The position numbers were made by a program, and so were the translations under genes. A DNA stretch of 42,092 nucleotides from an uncultured Lachnospiraceae bacterium (GTDB taxonomy: Bacteria > Bacillota > Clostridia > Lachnospirales > Lachnospiraceae), in assembly GCA_947173945.1 (NCBI GenBank), contig CAMWGV010000023.1, positions 1 to 42,092 of the forward strand. The letters are read 5' to 3'. Shown piece after piece: positions 18,421 through 28,012 of this stretch. The stretch's first letter is position 1; each line of letters starts with the position of its first letter. The notes beneath the pieces were generated by a model. That model made no database searches and was not told the DNA's origin. It was given only the letters and a program-made list of their open reading frames with translations.

Positions 18421-19971
18421 TTACTTTGCAAAATCAGTAACTCGTGATTCTCTAATGAGATTAACCTTAATCTGACCTGGATAATCAAGTTCATCCTCGA
18501 TTTTCTTAGATATATCCCTTGCCAAAAGTACCATATCGGCATCACTCACCTGCTCTGGAACTACCATAACTCGAATCTCTCTACCTGCCTGAATAGCAAA
18601 AGTCTTATCAACGCCCTTAAATCCGGTTGCAATATCCTCAAGAGATTTAAGACGTGTAGCATATGTTTCCAACGTTTCTCTTCTTGCACCAGGTCTGGCG
18701 GCTGATATCGTATCTGCTGCCTGAACTATGCAAGCAATTAAGCTTTGTGGTTCAACATCACCGTGATGTGACTCAACTGCATTAATAACTGTAGCTGATT
18801 CCTTATACTTTCTACATAAGTCAACACCTATTGTGACATGAGAACCTTCCATTTCATGATCAATAGATTTACCAATATCGTGCAACAAGCCTGCACGCTT
18901 AGCCATGCGTACATCAAGACCAAGCTCACCAGCAAGCAAACCGGAAAGCTGTGCAACCTCGATAGAATGTTTCAAAGCATTCTGACCATAGCTTGTCCTA
19001 AACTTCATCTTACCCAGCAAACGAACCAATTCAGGATGAATTCCGTGTACTCCAACCTCAAGAGTTGTAGCTTCACCCTCTTCCCGCATCATGGTCTCAA
19101 CTTCTTTTTGCGCCTTCTCGACCATCTCTTCAATTCTTGCAGGATGAATTCTTCCATCAATTATAAGCTTTTCTAAGGCAATTCTTGCAACCTCTCTCCT
19201 TACAGGATCAAAGCTTGAAAGAATAACAGCCTCAGGTGTATCGTCTATAATTAAGTCAACTCCCGTCATAGTTTCAAGGGTTCTTATATTTCTACCCTCT
19301 CTACCTATGATTCTTCCCTTCATTTCGTCATTTGGCAACTGTACTAAAGATATCGTTGTCTCTGATACATGATCTGCAGCACATTTTTGAATTGCTGTAA
19401 CAACGTAATCTCTTGCCTTTTTGTCTGCTTCTTCTTTTGCTCGTGTTTCTAATTCTTTGATCATGACTGCGGTTTCGTGTTTTACTTCGTCTTCAACAGT
19501 CTTTAATAAGTATTCCTTTGCTTGTTCAGAGGTTAATCCAGAGATTCTCTCTAGTTCCTGAGTTCTTTTTGCTTCCAAATCTGAAATCTCACTTCTAAGA
19601 GTAACCAGCTCTGCTTCTCGTTTACTCAAAGCATTCTCTCTCTTCTCAACAGCTTCGGTCTTACGGTCAAGGTTCTCTTCTCTTGAAAGAACTCTCTTTT
19701 CCATACGTTGAAGCTCATTGCGACGATCCTTGACTTCCTTATCCATGTCATTTTTCGTCTTAAGGGCTTCTTCCTTAGCTTCCAGAAGTGTCTCACGTTT
19801 CTTAGCTTCTGCACTTTTCAGTGCCTCATCTATAATCTCTCTAGCCTTGTCCTCAGCCTTTCCAACCTTTGCTTCCGCAATATTTTTACGATAAGCAATA
19901 GCAGAAAACCAAGTTATGACGACAGCTAAAACTAATATTATAGCAAAGCATATAATAACGACTGGCGGCAT
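18421..19971 (-). CDS. rny: Ribonuclease Y
   Basis: Membrane-bound endoribonuclease that starts mRNA decay in Firmicutes. The 516-residue protein has an N-terminal membrane helix (about 4-24), a long charged coiled coil (about 25-190), a KH RNA-binding domain ([15 protein letters not shown]) and an HD phosphohydrolase domain with metal ligands in [13 protein letters not shown]. The open frame begins at a GTG at 19983 that overlaps the AGGAGG, so the ATG at 19971 is chosen. It lies downstream of recA-recX, as in many Clostridia, with its own promoter. Confidence 0.97.
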   Translation of the reverse strand: MPPVVIICFAIILVLAVVITWFSAIAYRKNIAEAKVGKAEDKAREIIDEALKSAEAKKRETLLEAKEEALKTKNDMDKEVKDRRNELQRMEKRVLSREENLDRKTEAVEKRENALSKREAELVTLRSEISDLEAKRTQELERISGLTSEQAKEYLLKTVEDEVKHETAVMIKELETRAKEEADKKARDYVVTAIQKCAADHVSETTISLVQLPNDEMKGRIIGREGRNIRTLETMTGVDLIIDDTPEAVILSSFDPVRREVARIALEKLIIDGRIHPARIEEMVEKAQKEVETMMREEGEATTLEVGVHGIHPELVRLLGKMKFRTSYGQNALKHSIEVAQLSGLLAGELGLDVRMAKRAGLLHDIGKSIDHEMEGSHVTIGVDLCRKYKESATVINAVESHHGDVEPQSLIACIVQAADTISAARPGARRETLETYATRLKSLEDIATGFKGVDKTFAIQAGREIRVMVVPEQVSDADMVLLARDISKKIEDELDYPGQIKVNLIRESRVTDFAK

Positions 19972-20024
19972 ACCCAGGAGCACCTCCTTATTTAATTATT
20001 GCTGTACAACAGTACAACAGTTAA

Positions 20025-20053
20025 ATATTATACTTTTTTTATATATGTGTCAA
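20025..20053 (-). promoter_or_regulatory. Predicted rny promoter
   Basis: Minus strand TTGACA (20048-20053), then TAATAT after 17 bases (20025-20030), or TATAAT after 15. A TGTAC-AACA-GTACA inverted repeat lies between it and the gene. Confidence 0.6.
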
Positions 20054-20101
20054 GGAATTTATGTATTTTGTTATGCAATATTACTTATTTTTATAATTTT
20101 T

Positions 20102-20572
20102 TTATGTGTCAAAATCTTCCTTTTGTTTTATTAACCTTGAAAATGCCCTGTTAATATCATCACTTTTGTAGCCTTTTCTCATAAAGTATGCATATGCTTT
20201 TCGTCTTGTAGTATCATCGGAAATGTCACTGTACCTTTTTTTCAGAATATCCTCTATGGCACTTAATTCGTCTATATCGGAACGCTCAATCTGCTGATAA
20301 AAGGTTTCCCTATCTATTCCTTTTCTTTCAAGCTCCATAGCCATGAGCTTAACGCCTTTTCTTTTCATATTGCCTTTGATATAAGAAAGGGCATAGTTCT
20401 CATCGTTGATATAGCCATATAACTCCAATCGGTTAATGGCATTATCAATATCAGCAGAACTATAGCCCTTATCTGTAAGCTTATCAGCTAATTCTTTCTT
20501 TGTTCTGTCCTTGAAAGTAAGATAATAAACTGCTGTATCAAAAGCACTGTATGTCCTACCTTGCTTTTTCAT
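20102..20572 (-). CDS. recX: RecX family regulatory protein
   Basis: A 156-residue RecX protein built of repeated three-helix modules, for example LADKLTDKGYSSADIDNAI near the N-terminus and AYFMRKGYKSDDINRAF near the C-terminus. RecX binds RecA filaments and limits or modulates recombination and SOS signalling. It starts 5 bases after the recA stop, so it is co-transcribed and probably translationally coupled with recA. The length is normal. Confidence 0.93.
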   Translation of the reverse strand: MKKQGRTYSAFDTAVYYLTFKDRTKKELADKLTDKGYSSADIDNAINRLELYGYINDENYALSYIKGNMKRKGVKLMAMELERKGIDRETFYQQIERSDIDELSAIEDILKKRYSDISDDTTRRKAYAYFMRKGYKSDDINRAFSRLIKQKEDFDT

Positions 20573-20577
20573 ATTTT

Positions 20578-21624
20578 CTACTCTTCCACTGCATCCTCTG
20601 AAGCCTTATCCTCAGCCGTAGCTTCCTCATCACCAAAACCACACTTTGCTCTGACAAGTTTATCAAGCTCTGCCATAAACTCAGGATGTTCTGAGATGTA
20701 TATCTTAGTGTTTTCTCTACCCTGACCTATCTTGTCACCGTTGTAAGAATACCATGCACCTGCCTTGACAACAATACCACACTGCACAGCTAAATCAAGT
20801 ATGTCTCCCTCTCTTGATATACCCTTACCAAACATAATATCAAATTCTGCCTCTTTAAACGGCGGTGCAACCTTATTCTTTACAACCTTTACTCTTGTTC
20901 TGTTTCCTACTACCTCTCCTCCAACCTTGAGGGTTTCTATACGTCTTACATCAAGACGTACGGATGAGTAGAACTTAAGAGCACGTCCTCCTGTTGTCGT
21001 TTCCGGATTGCCAAACATAACACCAACCTTTTCACGAAGCTGATTGATGAATATAACAACACAGTTTGACTTACTTATAATACCGGTAAGCTTTCTAAGT
21101 GCCTGTGACATCAGTCTGGCCTGCAGGCCAACATGAGAGTCACCCATCTCACCATCTATCTCTGCACGGGGTACAAGTGCTGCAACTGAGTCCACAATAA
21201 TAACATCTACAGCTCCTGAACGAACCATCGTCTCTGTAATCTCAAGTGCCTGCTCACCGTTGTCCGGCTGAGATATGTAAAGATTGTCAATATCGACTCC
21301 TATGTGTGATGCATAAACAGGATCAAGTGCATGCTCTGCATCTATAAATCCTGCGATACCGCCCATCTTCTGAACCTCCGCAACAACATGCAGTGCAACC
21401 GTTGTCTTACCACTGGACTCAGGCCCATATATCTCTACAACTCGTCCTTTTGGCATACCGCCCAGTCCCAATGCCAAATCAAGGCTTAAAGAACCTGTAG
21501 GTACAACTTCTATGTTCATGTTTGCAGATTTGTCACCAAGCTTCATAACAGAGCCTTTACCAAATTGTTTTTCTATCTGTGCCAAAGCTGCATCTAATGC
21601 TTTCAGCTTCTCATCGTTAGCCAT
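20578..21624 (-). CDS. recA: Recombinase A
   Basis: Central homologous recombination ATPase and co-protease for LexA. The 348-residue protein has Walker A GPESSGKT (67-74), the [19 protein letters not shown] loop and an acidic C-terminal tail. The ATG at 21624 follows CAGGAGG; the longer frame to 21693 crosses the promoter and is not used. A LexA-type box and a consensus promoter lie upstream, consistent with SOS control of recA-recX. Confidence 0.99.
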   Translation of the reverse strand: MANDEKLKALDAALAQIEKQFGKGSVMKLGDKSANMNIEVVPTGSLSLDLALGLGGMPKGRVVEIYGPESSGKTTVALHVVAEVQKMGGIAGFIDAEHALDPVYASHIGVDIDNLYISQPDNGEQALEITETMVRSGAVDVIIVDSVAALVPRAEIDGEMGDSHVGLQARLMSQALRKLTGIISKSNCVVIFINQLREKVGVMFGNPETTTGGRALKFYSSVRLDVRRIETLKVGGEVVGNRTRVKVVKNKVAPPFKEAEFDIMFGKGISREGDILDLAVQCGIVVKAGAWYSYNGDKIGQGRENTKIYISEHPEFMAELDKLVRAKCGFGDEEATAEDKASEDAVEE

Positions 21625-21642
21625 ATAATACCTCCTGATACA

Positions 21643-21654
21643 AAACATATGTTT
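21643..21654. promoter_or_regulatory. Palindrome in the recA leader
   Basis: A perfect 12-base palindrome AAACATATGTTT sits between the predicted -10 box and the recA Shine-Dalgarno sequence. It resembles the core of a Gram-positive LexA box (GAACATATGTTC) with the outer G and C changed, so it may be a weak second site or coincidence. Confidence 0.35.
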
Positions 21655-21664
21655 GTTTTTTAAT

Positions 21665-21716
21665 AATATAATATACAAAATATTATTTGTCAATAGTTTT
21701 ATCGAATTTATGTTCG
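21665..21716 (-). promoter_or_regulatory. recA promoter with LexA (DinR) box
   Basis: Minus strand TTGACA (21688-21693), 17-base spacer, TATATT (21665-21670). Ten bases upstream of the -35 lies CGAACATAAATTCG (21703-21716), one base away from a perfect CGAAC-N4-GTTCG Gram-positive SOS box. Confidence 0.75.
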
Positions 21717-21832
21717 ATTTTTAGAGATTAAGTATGCCTGTTTATTTTAACCCGAGAAGCTACATAATGTAAAGCTACAAATTGTATAATTTAATTTACA
21801 GCGTGTAATTGGATATGCGGAATAAAAAGTTG

Positions 21833-21863
21833 TTGCATTCCAACCTGGCATATGCTAGCATAT
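21833..21863 (+). promoter_or_regulatory. Predicted tmcAL promoter overlapping a palindrome
   Basis: TTGCAT (21833-21838), 17-base spacer, TAGCAT (21856-21861). The -10 lies inside a perfect 14-base palindrome ATATGCTAGCATAT (21850-21863), a possible operator. Confidence 0.5.
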
Positions 21864-21911
21864 TTGAAACTTATTTTAATGATAGCTGTAAAACATCAGG
21901 GAGCTTTAAAT

Positions 21912-23156
21912 ATGAAAACGGTCGCTATAATTGCTGAATACAATCCTTTTCACAATGGTCATTCATTTCAACTTGAAATGGCAAAAAAACTTACCAGTGC
22001 CGATTACGCAATTGCACTTATGGGAGGTAATTTTCTCCAGCGTGGACAGGCTGCCATGTGGGACAAATACACAAGAGCACATATTGCATGTGAAAACGGA
22101 ATTGATGCCGTTTTTGAACTCCCGTTTCCTTATGCAACCGGTAGTGCAAGAGATTTTGCTTACGGCGCAGTTTCACTGCTCAACAAAATAGGCGGTATCC
22201 ATTTTCTTTGCTTTGGTGCCGAGACTGATGATGTAGCTTTACTTTCCGATATAGCCGCCACTATATGCTCTGAACCCGAAGAATACAGGCAAATATTGAA
22301 ATATCACCTCTCACAGGGGGAACCATACCCTCTTGCAAGACAAAAGGCACTGTGCTCATATAAAAAAAATGCTCATCTTGAAGCTGTCTTAACTGCACCA
22401 AACAACATACTTGCAATTGAATATATTTGTGCTCTGATAAAAACAGCTTCCTCCATAAAACCTGTTGCAGTAAAACGGGATGTTGATTATCATTCCCTGA
22501 ATCCTAAGGGACAGCTTGCTTCTGCATCAGCTATACGGCATATCATTAATGCTGAGAACTTTGATTTTTCCCAAATAGAAAATTTTATTTCCGAACATAC
22601 ACTCAAAATTCTGGAAAAGAATTATGGGACAGATTCACCTCTGGATATATCGGACAGTACACAATGGCTTCAGCAAAGGCTGATTTTATCTGATTATTCA
22701 GATGATATATGTGACATGTCTACTGAATTATGCAATCGATTAAAAAAGCTATCGCCATGTGTAACCTATCAGGATATCATTGATACTCTGAAAACAAAAA
22801 ATATTACGGAGTCCCGAATAAGCAGGGTTCTTACCCATCTTCTTTTTAACTACACGGAACAAGATCGAAGCTCATTTTTGGAAAATGGGGTGGCATTTTA
22901 TGCAAATTTGCTGGCACTGAAAAGCGCATCCTCCGAAATCATTAAATATATATCAGAGGTAAGTCTTATTCCTGTCATAACAAAAAAGGCGGACTTCAAA
23001 ACAAAAATAAAACAGCTTTCCGTATCCGGACAGGATATGGCAACCCGCATGTGGCAGTTAGACACTATGGGAACCGACTTTTATAATGCAATCATATTTA
23101 ACCGATATAATTTCAAAAAACAAAATGATTATTTAACATGTCCAAAAGTGACTTAA
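21912..23156 (+). CDS. tmcAL: tRNA(Met) cytidine acetate ligase
   Basis: Homologue of Bacillus subtilis YlbM/TmcAL, which uses acetate and ATP to form N4-acetylcytidine at the wobble position of elongator tRNA-Met. The 414-residue protein opens with the nucleotidyltransferase motif AEYNPFHNGH (HxGH class), followed by ALMGGNFLQRGQAAMWDKYT, both family hallmarks. The ATG at 21912 is used because AGGGAG lies before it. It is followed by ylbJ on the same strand and faces coaD-rsmD; all four belong to the ylb cluster in Bacillus. Confidence 0.93.
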   Translation: MKTVAIIAEYNPFHNGHSFQLEMAKKLTSADYAIALMGGNFLQRGQAAMWDKYTRAHIACENGIDAVFELPFPYATGSARDFAYGAVSLLNKIGGIHFLCFGAETDDVALLSDIAATICSEPEEYRQILKYHLSQGEPYPLARQKALCSYKKNAHLEAVLTAPNNILAIEYICALIKTASSIKPVAVKRDVDYHSLNPKGQLASASAIRHIINAENFDFSQIENFISEHTLKILEKNYGTDSPLDISDSTQWLQQRLILSDYSDDICDMSTELCNRLKKLSPCVTYQDIIDTLKTKNITESRISRVLTHLLFNYTEQDRSSFLENGVAFYANLLALKSASSEIIKYISEVSLIPVITKKADFKTKIKQLSVSGQDMATRMWQLDTMGTDFYNAIIFNRYNFKKQNDYLTCPKVT

Positions 23157-23252
23157 TGGCAGTCCTATTCATTGGTACATACTTTAAGGGAGCTGCATAA
23201 TTTTAAAACCTTGCAAATACAATATAACAAATAATATGTATTTGATCTGTGT

Positions 23253-24122
23253 ATGATTTTTTGTGTGATTACTCTAATTATTTTTGTTATGGACAGCCAG
23301 ACTGTTATATCAGGTGCAACCCACGGACTTATGCTGTGGTATAAGAATGTTGTACCTATTCTTCTTCCGTTTATGTTGATTTCCGCCCTTGTTGTAGATT
23401 CAATTTCACGTAAGCCTGCTAAAAATTCAAATGCCGCAATAGCCTCCACACTCTTTCTTGGTATTCTCTGTGGTTATCCCGTAGGTGCCAAGGTTGCATC
23501 CGATTATGTACGAAACGGGATTTATTCAAAACAGACAGGCAGTATTCTGTTCCCACTCTGCAACAATTCATCACCAATGTTCATATCGGGATATATAACT
23601 ACCTGTATATTGGGGAACAAAATCAGCTTTCTCACAATAATGGCGCTTATATATATTCCTTACATATTAATCAGTCTTTTTTTTCTTTGCATAGAATATT
23701 TCAGAAGAAAAAAAGACTCTGGCGAAATCTCTCAGCAAAAACTGATTATACCAGCACAAGCCTCTTGCGATATTATAGAAAACTCAATAAACACAATAAC
23801 ATGTGTCGGTGTTTACATCATGCTATGCTCAATCATAATTGAATTTATTAACACTGCCTCCCCGCTATCTCAAAATTATAACCTGTTTATTTCCGGTATT
23901 ACGGAAATAACCCGCGGTGTTGAGTCTTTTTTCACTAATTCACCTTTTGATATTAAAACAAAAACAGCTCTTATAATAGGATTCACTTCATTTGGCGGAA
24001 TATCCGCACTACTTCAGACAAACAAAGTTATCTCTAATTCAGAGCTGTCAATTATTCGTTATACAATTGTTAAGATAGTGTGTGCCACAATGAGCTATGC
24101 ACTAGCGATGCTACTCATCTAA
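23253..24122 (+). CDS. ylbJ: YlbJ-like sporulation-type integral membrane protein
   Basis: A 289-residue multi-pass membrane protein of the nucleoside-recognition (Gate) domain family, with about seven helices. Recognisable segments are VVPILLPFMLISALVV, LGILCGYPVGAKVASDYVRN and LFPLCNNSSPMF. YlbJ is needed for spore cortex formation in B. subtilis, where the protein is about 400 residues; this copy is shorter. The ribosome binding site is weak. It follows tmcAL, its usual cluster partner, and its last 12 bases overlap the convergent coiled-coil gene. Confidence 0.85.
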   Translation: MIFCVITLIIFVMDSQTVISGATHGLMLWYKNVVPILLPFMLISALVVDSISRKPAKNSNAAIASTLFLGILCGYPVGAKVASDYVRNGIYSKQTGSILFPLCNNSSPMFISGYITTCILGNKISFLTIMALIYIPYILISLFFLCIEYFRRKKDSGEISQQKLIIPAQASCDIIENSINTITCVGVYIMLCSIIIEFINTASPLSQNYNLFISGITEITRGVESFFTNSPFDIKTKTALIIGFTSFGGISALLQTNKVISNSELSIIRYTIVKIVCATMSYALAMLLI

Positions 24123-24854
24123 AAAGTCGTCATCCAGAAACTCATCATCCGATGCTTCCTCACCATATACATCTATGTCATCCTCATAATCATCCTCTGC
24201 TCCACCTGCCTGCAGTTGAGCATCCGGAGACTGAGGCTCCTCAGCAAATGCACTGTCAAGGTCACTATCCGACGCCCTGCTTGACTGTGATGCTGACGCT
24301 GCCATTAAGTTTATGTTGGTTTCCATTTCACTAAGATTTGTTTCAATCACATAAGTATCATTTTCAAGTGACTCAATAAGCGTTCTGTAATTTTCTTTTT
24401 CCATATCATGTATCTTCTTGAAAATGTCTTTCATTTCAGTAAGCTTGTCCTTTGTATAATACATAGCACCAAGTCTTACCTCATCCGCTTCCTCTGCTGC
24501 CTGATCAACTATCTGCTGAGCCTGATTTCTTGCCATTTCAAGAATTTCATTTGCTCTTATATTTGCAAGCTCTGTAATCTGATGCTGGTCTACAAGACGG
24601 TTTGCTTCATTAACGGACTCAGTGATAATAGCATCCGAACGTGTTCTTGCATCTGCAAGTATTGCTTCCTTGTTACGCATAATCTTTTTGCATCTTTCAA
24701 TTTCAATAGGAAGCTTAAGCTTAAGTTCATGAATCATAGACTCAAGCTCATCCTTGTGAACTACAATTTTGTTCTGTGATAGAGGCTGATATTTACAGTT
24801 GTCTATAAATATCTCTATCTGATCTATCATCTCTTCAACACCTTTTTTACCCAT
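24111..24854 (-). CDS. Coiled-coil protein with acidic tail, unknown function
   Basis: A 247-residue soluble protein with a long central coiled coil (about 40-190, rich in Glu, Ala, Gln and Arg), reminiscent of V-type ATPase stator subunits or DivIVA-like proteins. It ends in a very acidic tail (about 215-247) containing DDYEDDIDVYGEE. No catalytic motif was seen. It starts after AGGAGG, 12 bases downstream of coaD, so it is the last gene of the fakA-recG-rsmD-coaD run. A structural or cell-envelope scaffold role is only a guess. It overlaps ylbJ tail to tail by 12 bases. Confidence 0.85.
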   Translation of the reverse strand: MGKKGVEEMIDQIEIFIDNCKYQPLSQNKIVVHKDELESMIHELKLKLPIEIERCKKIMRNKEAILADARTRSDAIITESVNEANRLVDQHQITELANIRANEILEMARNQAQQIVDQAAEEADEVRLGAMYYTKDKLTEMKDIFKKIHDMEKENYRTLIESLENDTYVIETNLSEMETNINLMAASASQSSRASDSDLDSAFAEEPQSPDAQLQAGGAEDDYEDDIDVYGEEASDDEFLDDDFLDE

Positions 24855-24866
24855 CCTAGGTTCCTC

Positions 24867-25349
24867 CTATAGTTCTTTCATCTTATCTATAAGTTTAGAA
24901 ATCACGCATTCCGGCACAAAATCACTGACATCAACATCATACCTCGCATACTCCTTAACAACACTAGAACTCAAATACGAATACTTAACGCTGGTTGAAA
25001 GGAAAACCGTATCTACATCAGGTGCTACTACCCGATTACTCTGTGCCATCTGCATTTCCAGGTCAAAATCTGTTAGTGCTCTCAGCCCTCTTATGATTAC
25101 ATTGGTGTTTTTTTGTTTGACAAAATCGACCAGCAATCCATCAAAGGACTCTACGGACACATTATCAATTCCTAATACTGCATCCTGCAACATTTTAACA
25201 CGTTCTTCCAAAGAAAACAATGGTGTTTTTGAAGTATTATTCAAAACTCCTATAATTACGTGGTCAAAAATGTCCGCTGACCGCTTTATAATATCAAAAT
25301 GTCCAAGTGTGACCGGATCAAAGCTTCCGGGATAAATTGCTATACTCAT
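24867..25349 (-). CDS. coaD: Phosphopantetheine adenylyltransferase
   Basis: Penultimate step of coenzyme A synthesis: 4'-phosphopantetheine plus ATP gives dephospho-CoA. The 160-residue enzyme has the expected length, with [12 protein letters not shown] (HxGH nucleotidyltransferase motif) at the N-terminus and the second ATP motif region [14 protein letters not shown]. It starts 2 bases after the rsmD stop, indicating coupled translation. The rsmD-coaD pair is conserved across Firmicutes. Confidence 0.97.
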   Translation of the reverse strand: MSIAIYPGSFDPVTLGHFDIIKRSADIFDHVIIGVLNNTSKTPLFSLEERVKMLQDAVLGIDNVSVESFDGLLVDFVKQKNTNVIIRGLRALTDFDLEMQMAQSNRVVAPDVDTVFLSTSVKYSYLSSSVVKEYARYDVDVSDFVPECVISKLIDKMKEL

Positions 25350-25351
25350 AA

Positions 25352-25900
25352 TTAATCCTTTTTTCTAATAAACAAATGTTTATTTGTTTTATATCTCTTG
25401 TCCTTTATTATATCATACCCCATGTTGTCAAGGTAACTGAAATCCTCATCAATTGCAGCCTCAACAACAATAAGAGTATCGGTATCAAACCTTTTGTTAC
25501 TTAAATTTTCTAAAACAGCTCTCTCTAAACCGTTCGAATATGGCGGGTCCATAAAAATAACATCATAGCTTATACTTTGAAGCCCATTTACAAAGCCTAC
25601 GGCATCATATTTCTGAACCTTTGCCCTATCTGCAAGCTTTGTAAATGACAGGTTTTCCTTTATACATGCAACAGCCTTTGCATTTTGCTCCACAAATGTA
25701 CAATCCGCCGCACCTCTGCTAAGTGCTTCAATCCCTATACCTCCGCTGCCTGCAAACAAATCTAGAAAACTTGCGTCAACTATATATCCTGTCAGCATGT
25801 TAAACAGAGTTTCCTTTATCCTGTCAGTAGTTGGCCTTGTATCATTTCCTTCTATTGTTTTTAAATGCAGACTTCTTGCTGTTCCTGCCACAACTCTCAT
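25352..25900 (-). CDS. rsmD: 16S rRNA (guanine(966)-N(2))-methyltransferase
   Basis: Methylates G966 of 16S rRNA with S-adenosylmethionine. The 182-residue protein has [15 protein letters not shown] at its start, the [16 protein letters not shown] segment, the SAM-binding [18 protein letters not shown] and the catalytic FMDPPY motif. The ATG at 25900 follows AGGAAGG; the upstream extension of the frame overlaps the end of the endoglucanase gene and is not expected. It is directly followed by coaD. Confidence 0.96.
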   Translation of the reverse strand: MRVVAGTARSLHLKTIEGNDTRPTTDRIKETLFNMLTGYIVDASFLDLFAGSGGIGIEALSRGAADCTFVEQNAKAVACIKENLSFTKLADRAKVQKYDAVGFVNGLQSISYDVIFMDPPYSNGLERAVLENLSNKRFDTDTLIVVEAAIDEDFSYLDNMGYDIIKDKRYKTNKHLFIRKKD

Positions 25901-25925
25901 TTTAAAATTCCTTCCTGTTTTATGT

Positions 25926-27509
25926 CTAATTATTTCCAAGAATCTGATTCCGGAGCCACACACCTGTTTCAGACAAATCATTCTCACTCCATCCGCTCGT
26001 TTTTGAGCATGAAGCTTTAATAAGGGACGATGTCTCATCCTTGTTTGACACATTCCATGCTGCATAAGACAGGTTATGTTTTTCTATTAAATCGAACCAG
26101 AGACTTGCCTGGTTATAATCGATTGCCCCATTACCCGATGCATCACAAATGCTGAACTCACTTACAAACACCGGAAGTCCTGCCGAAAGGGCAGTTGTAA
26201 CCTTGTTTCTGATTCCATCAGTATGGGTTGCTGCATAGAAATGTATCGCATACATTATATTGTCATATCCTTTTACCGGATTATTTGCAGCCACATCTAC
26301 ATCCTGTGACCAGTTTGGAGTTCCCACTATTATAATCGCATCCGGAGAATTTGCCCTTATAATAGGTATAATTTCCTCAGCATATGACTTAACGTCTTCC
26401 CACGAAGTTCCACCATTCGGCTCATTACATATTTCATATATTACATTTTCGTAATCCTTATATTTTGATGACATTTCCTCAAAAAATTTCTTTGCTTCAT
26501 CCTTGTAAACCTGAGGATTTAAATCGTGAAGTATATGCCAGTCCACGATAACATACATTCCAAGCTCCGTAGCAGACTGAACTCCCTTATCAACAAGTCC
26601 CTTTAAGTAGGTTTTATCTCCATCCGTACAATAACCGCTGTTTTCATCTGTGTACATGGCAAGACGCACAAGATTGACACCCCAGTCATCCCTAAAGGTT
26701 TTAAATGCATCCTTGTTTACATAATCTGGAAACCATGCTATTCCATGTGTACTTACACCCTTTAACTGATACTTTTTACCATTCTTGTCAACGATATCGG
26801 TTCCCTTAACACTAAGCTTTCCATGATTATCAAAAGGGGTTCCCGTTTCCGCTTTTGCAGGCTTGCTTTCCTGCTCATCATCCTTTGTTTCCACAGTTGC
26901 CTGGGTTCCCTCTGCCACAGGCTCATAACCTGCATAAAGCTCACCGCCTATGTATAACTGCCCGTTTTTGAGCATTTCATCAATATCAGCCTTTGTCGGT
27001 GCACAAACAATAATTCCTATGTCGGAAATCTTTGAGGCAGCCGCTATGGAACCATTATACTCAACCGGCTTAATCTTTATAATGTCTCCCTCAAGGGTAC
27101 AATTGCCATTCCATGAACTGTCAAGGGTAGTTCCCTGTGCCACCTTTATCCGTATTTCCCAATCTTTCTTCTCACTGCCACTGTCATTAATAATCTGGGC
27201 ATCAATCTGGGCATTCATTTTACCATTATTTTCCCAACTGTTACTTGAAGAAAGAACAACGTAACAATCTAATTTTCCTGTCTCCTCTTTTTCCTCCTGC
27301 TTTTCTGCCTGTGTTGTCGCTTCCTCACTTGTAGGAGCATCCGTAACCGTCGCTTCACTTGAATTTGACGTATCTGTTATATTACCACTGTCATCCTTTC
27401 CCTTATCACCTGAGAAAAGAACTATGGCAAGTGCCACTATAACAACTGTCAGAACTGCTATAATAGCTATAAGAAGCTTATTCGTTTTTTTACTACTCAC
27501 GTCACTCAT
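25926..27509 (-). CDS. Membrane-anchored endoglucanase, GH5 with CBM2-like module
   Basis: Hydrolyses beta-1,4-glucan such as cellulose. The 527-residue protein has a short Lys-containing cytoplasmic tail, a membrane anchor (about 11-33), a Ser/Thr/Glu-rich linker, a CBM2-like carbohydrate-binding module (about 80-170), a second linker, and a GH5 subfamily 2 catalytic domain (about 225-525) very close to Bacillus EglS. The acid/base is E363 in CNEPNGG and the nucleophile E451 in VFVSEFS; substrate residues in VDWHILHD are kept. No clear signal-peptidase site or sorting motif is seen, so it probably stays anchored on the outer face. It sits unexpectedly between recG and rsmD. Confidence 0.93.
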   Translation of the reverse strand: MSDVSSKKTNKLLIAIIAVLTVVIVALAIVLFSGDKGKDDSGNITDTSNSSEATVTDAPTSEEATTQAEKQEEKEETGKLDCYVVLSSSNSWENNGKMNAQIDAQIINDSGSEKKDWEIRIKVAQGTTLDSSWNGNCTLEGDIIKIKPVEYNGSIAAASKISDIGIIVCAPTKADIDEMLKNGQLYIGGELYAGYEPVAEGTQATVETKDDEQESKPAKAETGTPFDNHGKLSVKGTDIVDKNGKKYQLKGVSTHGIAWFPDYVNKDAFKTFRDDWGVNLVRLAMYTDENSGYCTDGDKTYLKGLVDKGVQSATELGMYVIVDWHILHDLNPQVYKDEAKKFFEEMSSKYKDYENVIYEICNEPNGGTSWEDVKSYAEEIIPIIRANSPDAIIIVGTPNWSQDVDVAANNPVKGYDNIMYAIHFYAATHTDGIRNKVTTALSAGLPVFVSEFSICDASGNGAIDYNQASLWFDLIEKHNLSYAAWNVSNKDETSSLIKASCSKTSGWSENDLSETGVWLRNQILGNN

Positions 27510-27519
27510 TATTTTTCTC

Positions 27520-28002
27520 CTATCTCCTTGATATATTTTCCTGCAAACATACATATAACTTATAAATCCCAACCTCGTTGTACTGTCTTCCCCGAGCTCT
27601 GTCTGATTCAATGTAATACTTCTTTTTTCCTGTGTCAATGACTATTCGGTATGCCAGCGGCGATGTTCCTCTCTGACCAATATAGATTGGCTGTATATCA
27701 ACATTTTTTATATCTGTCGGTTTCAGTGTAAAGCTTCTCTTTTTGTCTTCATATTTTATGGTATTTTCCAATATGTCAAGCTGCCCTTCTCCCGTATATC
27801 TTTCCATCGGGTCTCCAATTGCTGCAATAACAAGTACAATTCCAACTAGCAGAGCAAATACTCCTATTATGTTTTTTACAATTACTATTCCGATGTAAGC
27901 ACCCACAAGTGTATTTACAAGGCCAAAAATAACAATTGCAGCTATAAAACTGAAAAATATTCCTCTTCTCCATGCTGTTATATATCCTACCTCTGCCTTC
28001 AT
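27520..28002 (-). CDS. Small membrane protein with PH-like soluble domain
   Basis: A 160-residue protein with two membrane helices (about 14-36 and 42-63) followed by a roughly 95-residue soluble beta-rich domain (IKYEDKKRSFTLKPTDIKNV, then YRIVIDTGKKKYYIES) resembling bacterial PH-like domains. Function unknown. AAAGGAGG precedes the ATG, 10 bases after recG, and the gene ends 10 bases before the endoglucanase start. The spacing suggests these two genes travel together within the operon; whether they act together is not known. Confidence 0.8.
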   Translation of the reverse strand: MKAEVGYITAWRRGIFFSFIAAIVIFGLVNTLVGAYIGIVIVKNIIGVFALLVGIVLVIAAIGDPMERYTGEGQLDILENTIKYEDKKRSFTLKPTDIKNVDIQPIYIGQRGTSPLAYRIVIDTGKKKYYIESDRARGRQYNEVGIYKLYVCLQENISRR

Positions 28003-28012
28003 GTAGCCTCCT

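Noticed and set aside
23165-23449. 94-codon minus-strand frame opposite the ylbJ start
   Set aside because: Overlaps the better supported ylbJ, and I saw no start signal for it.
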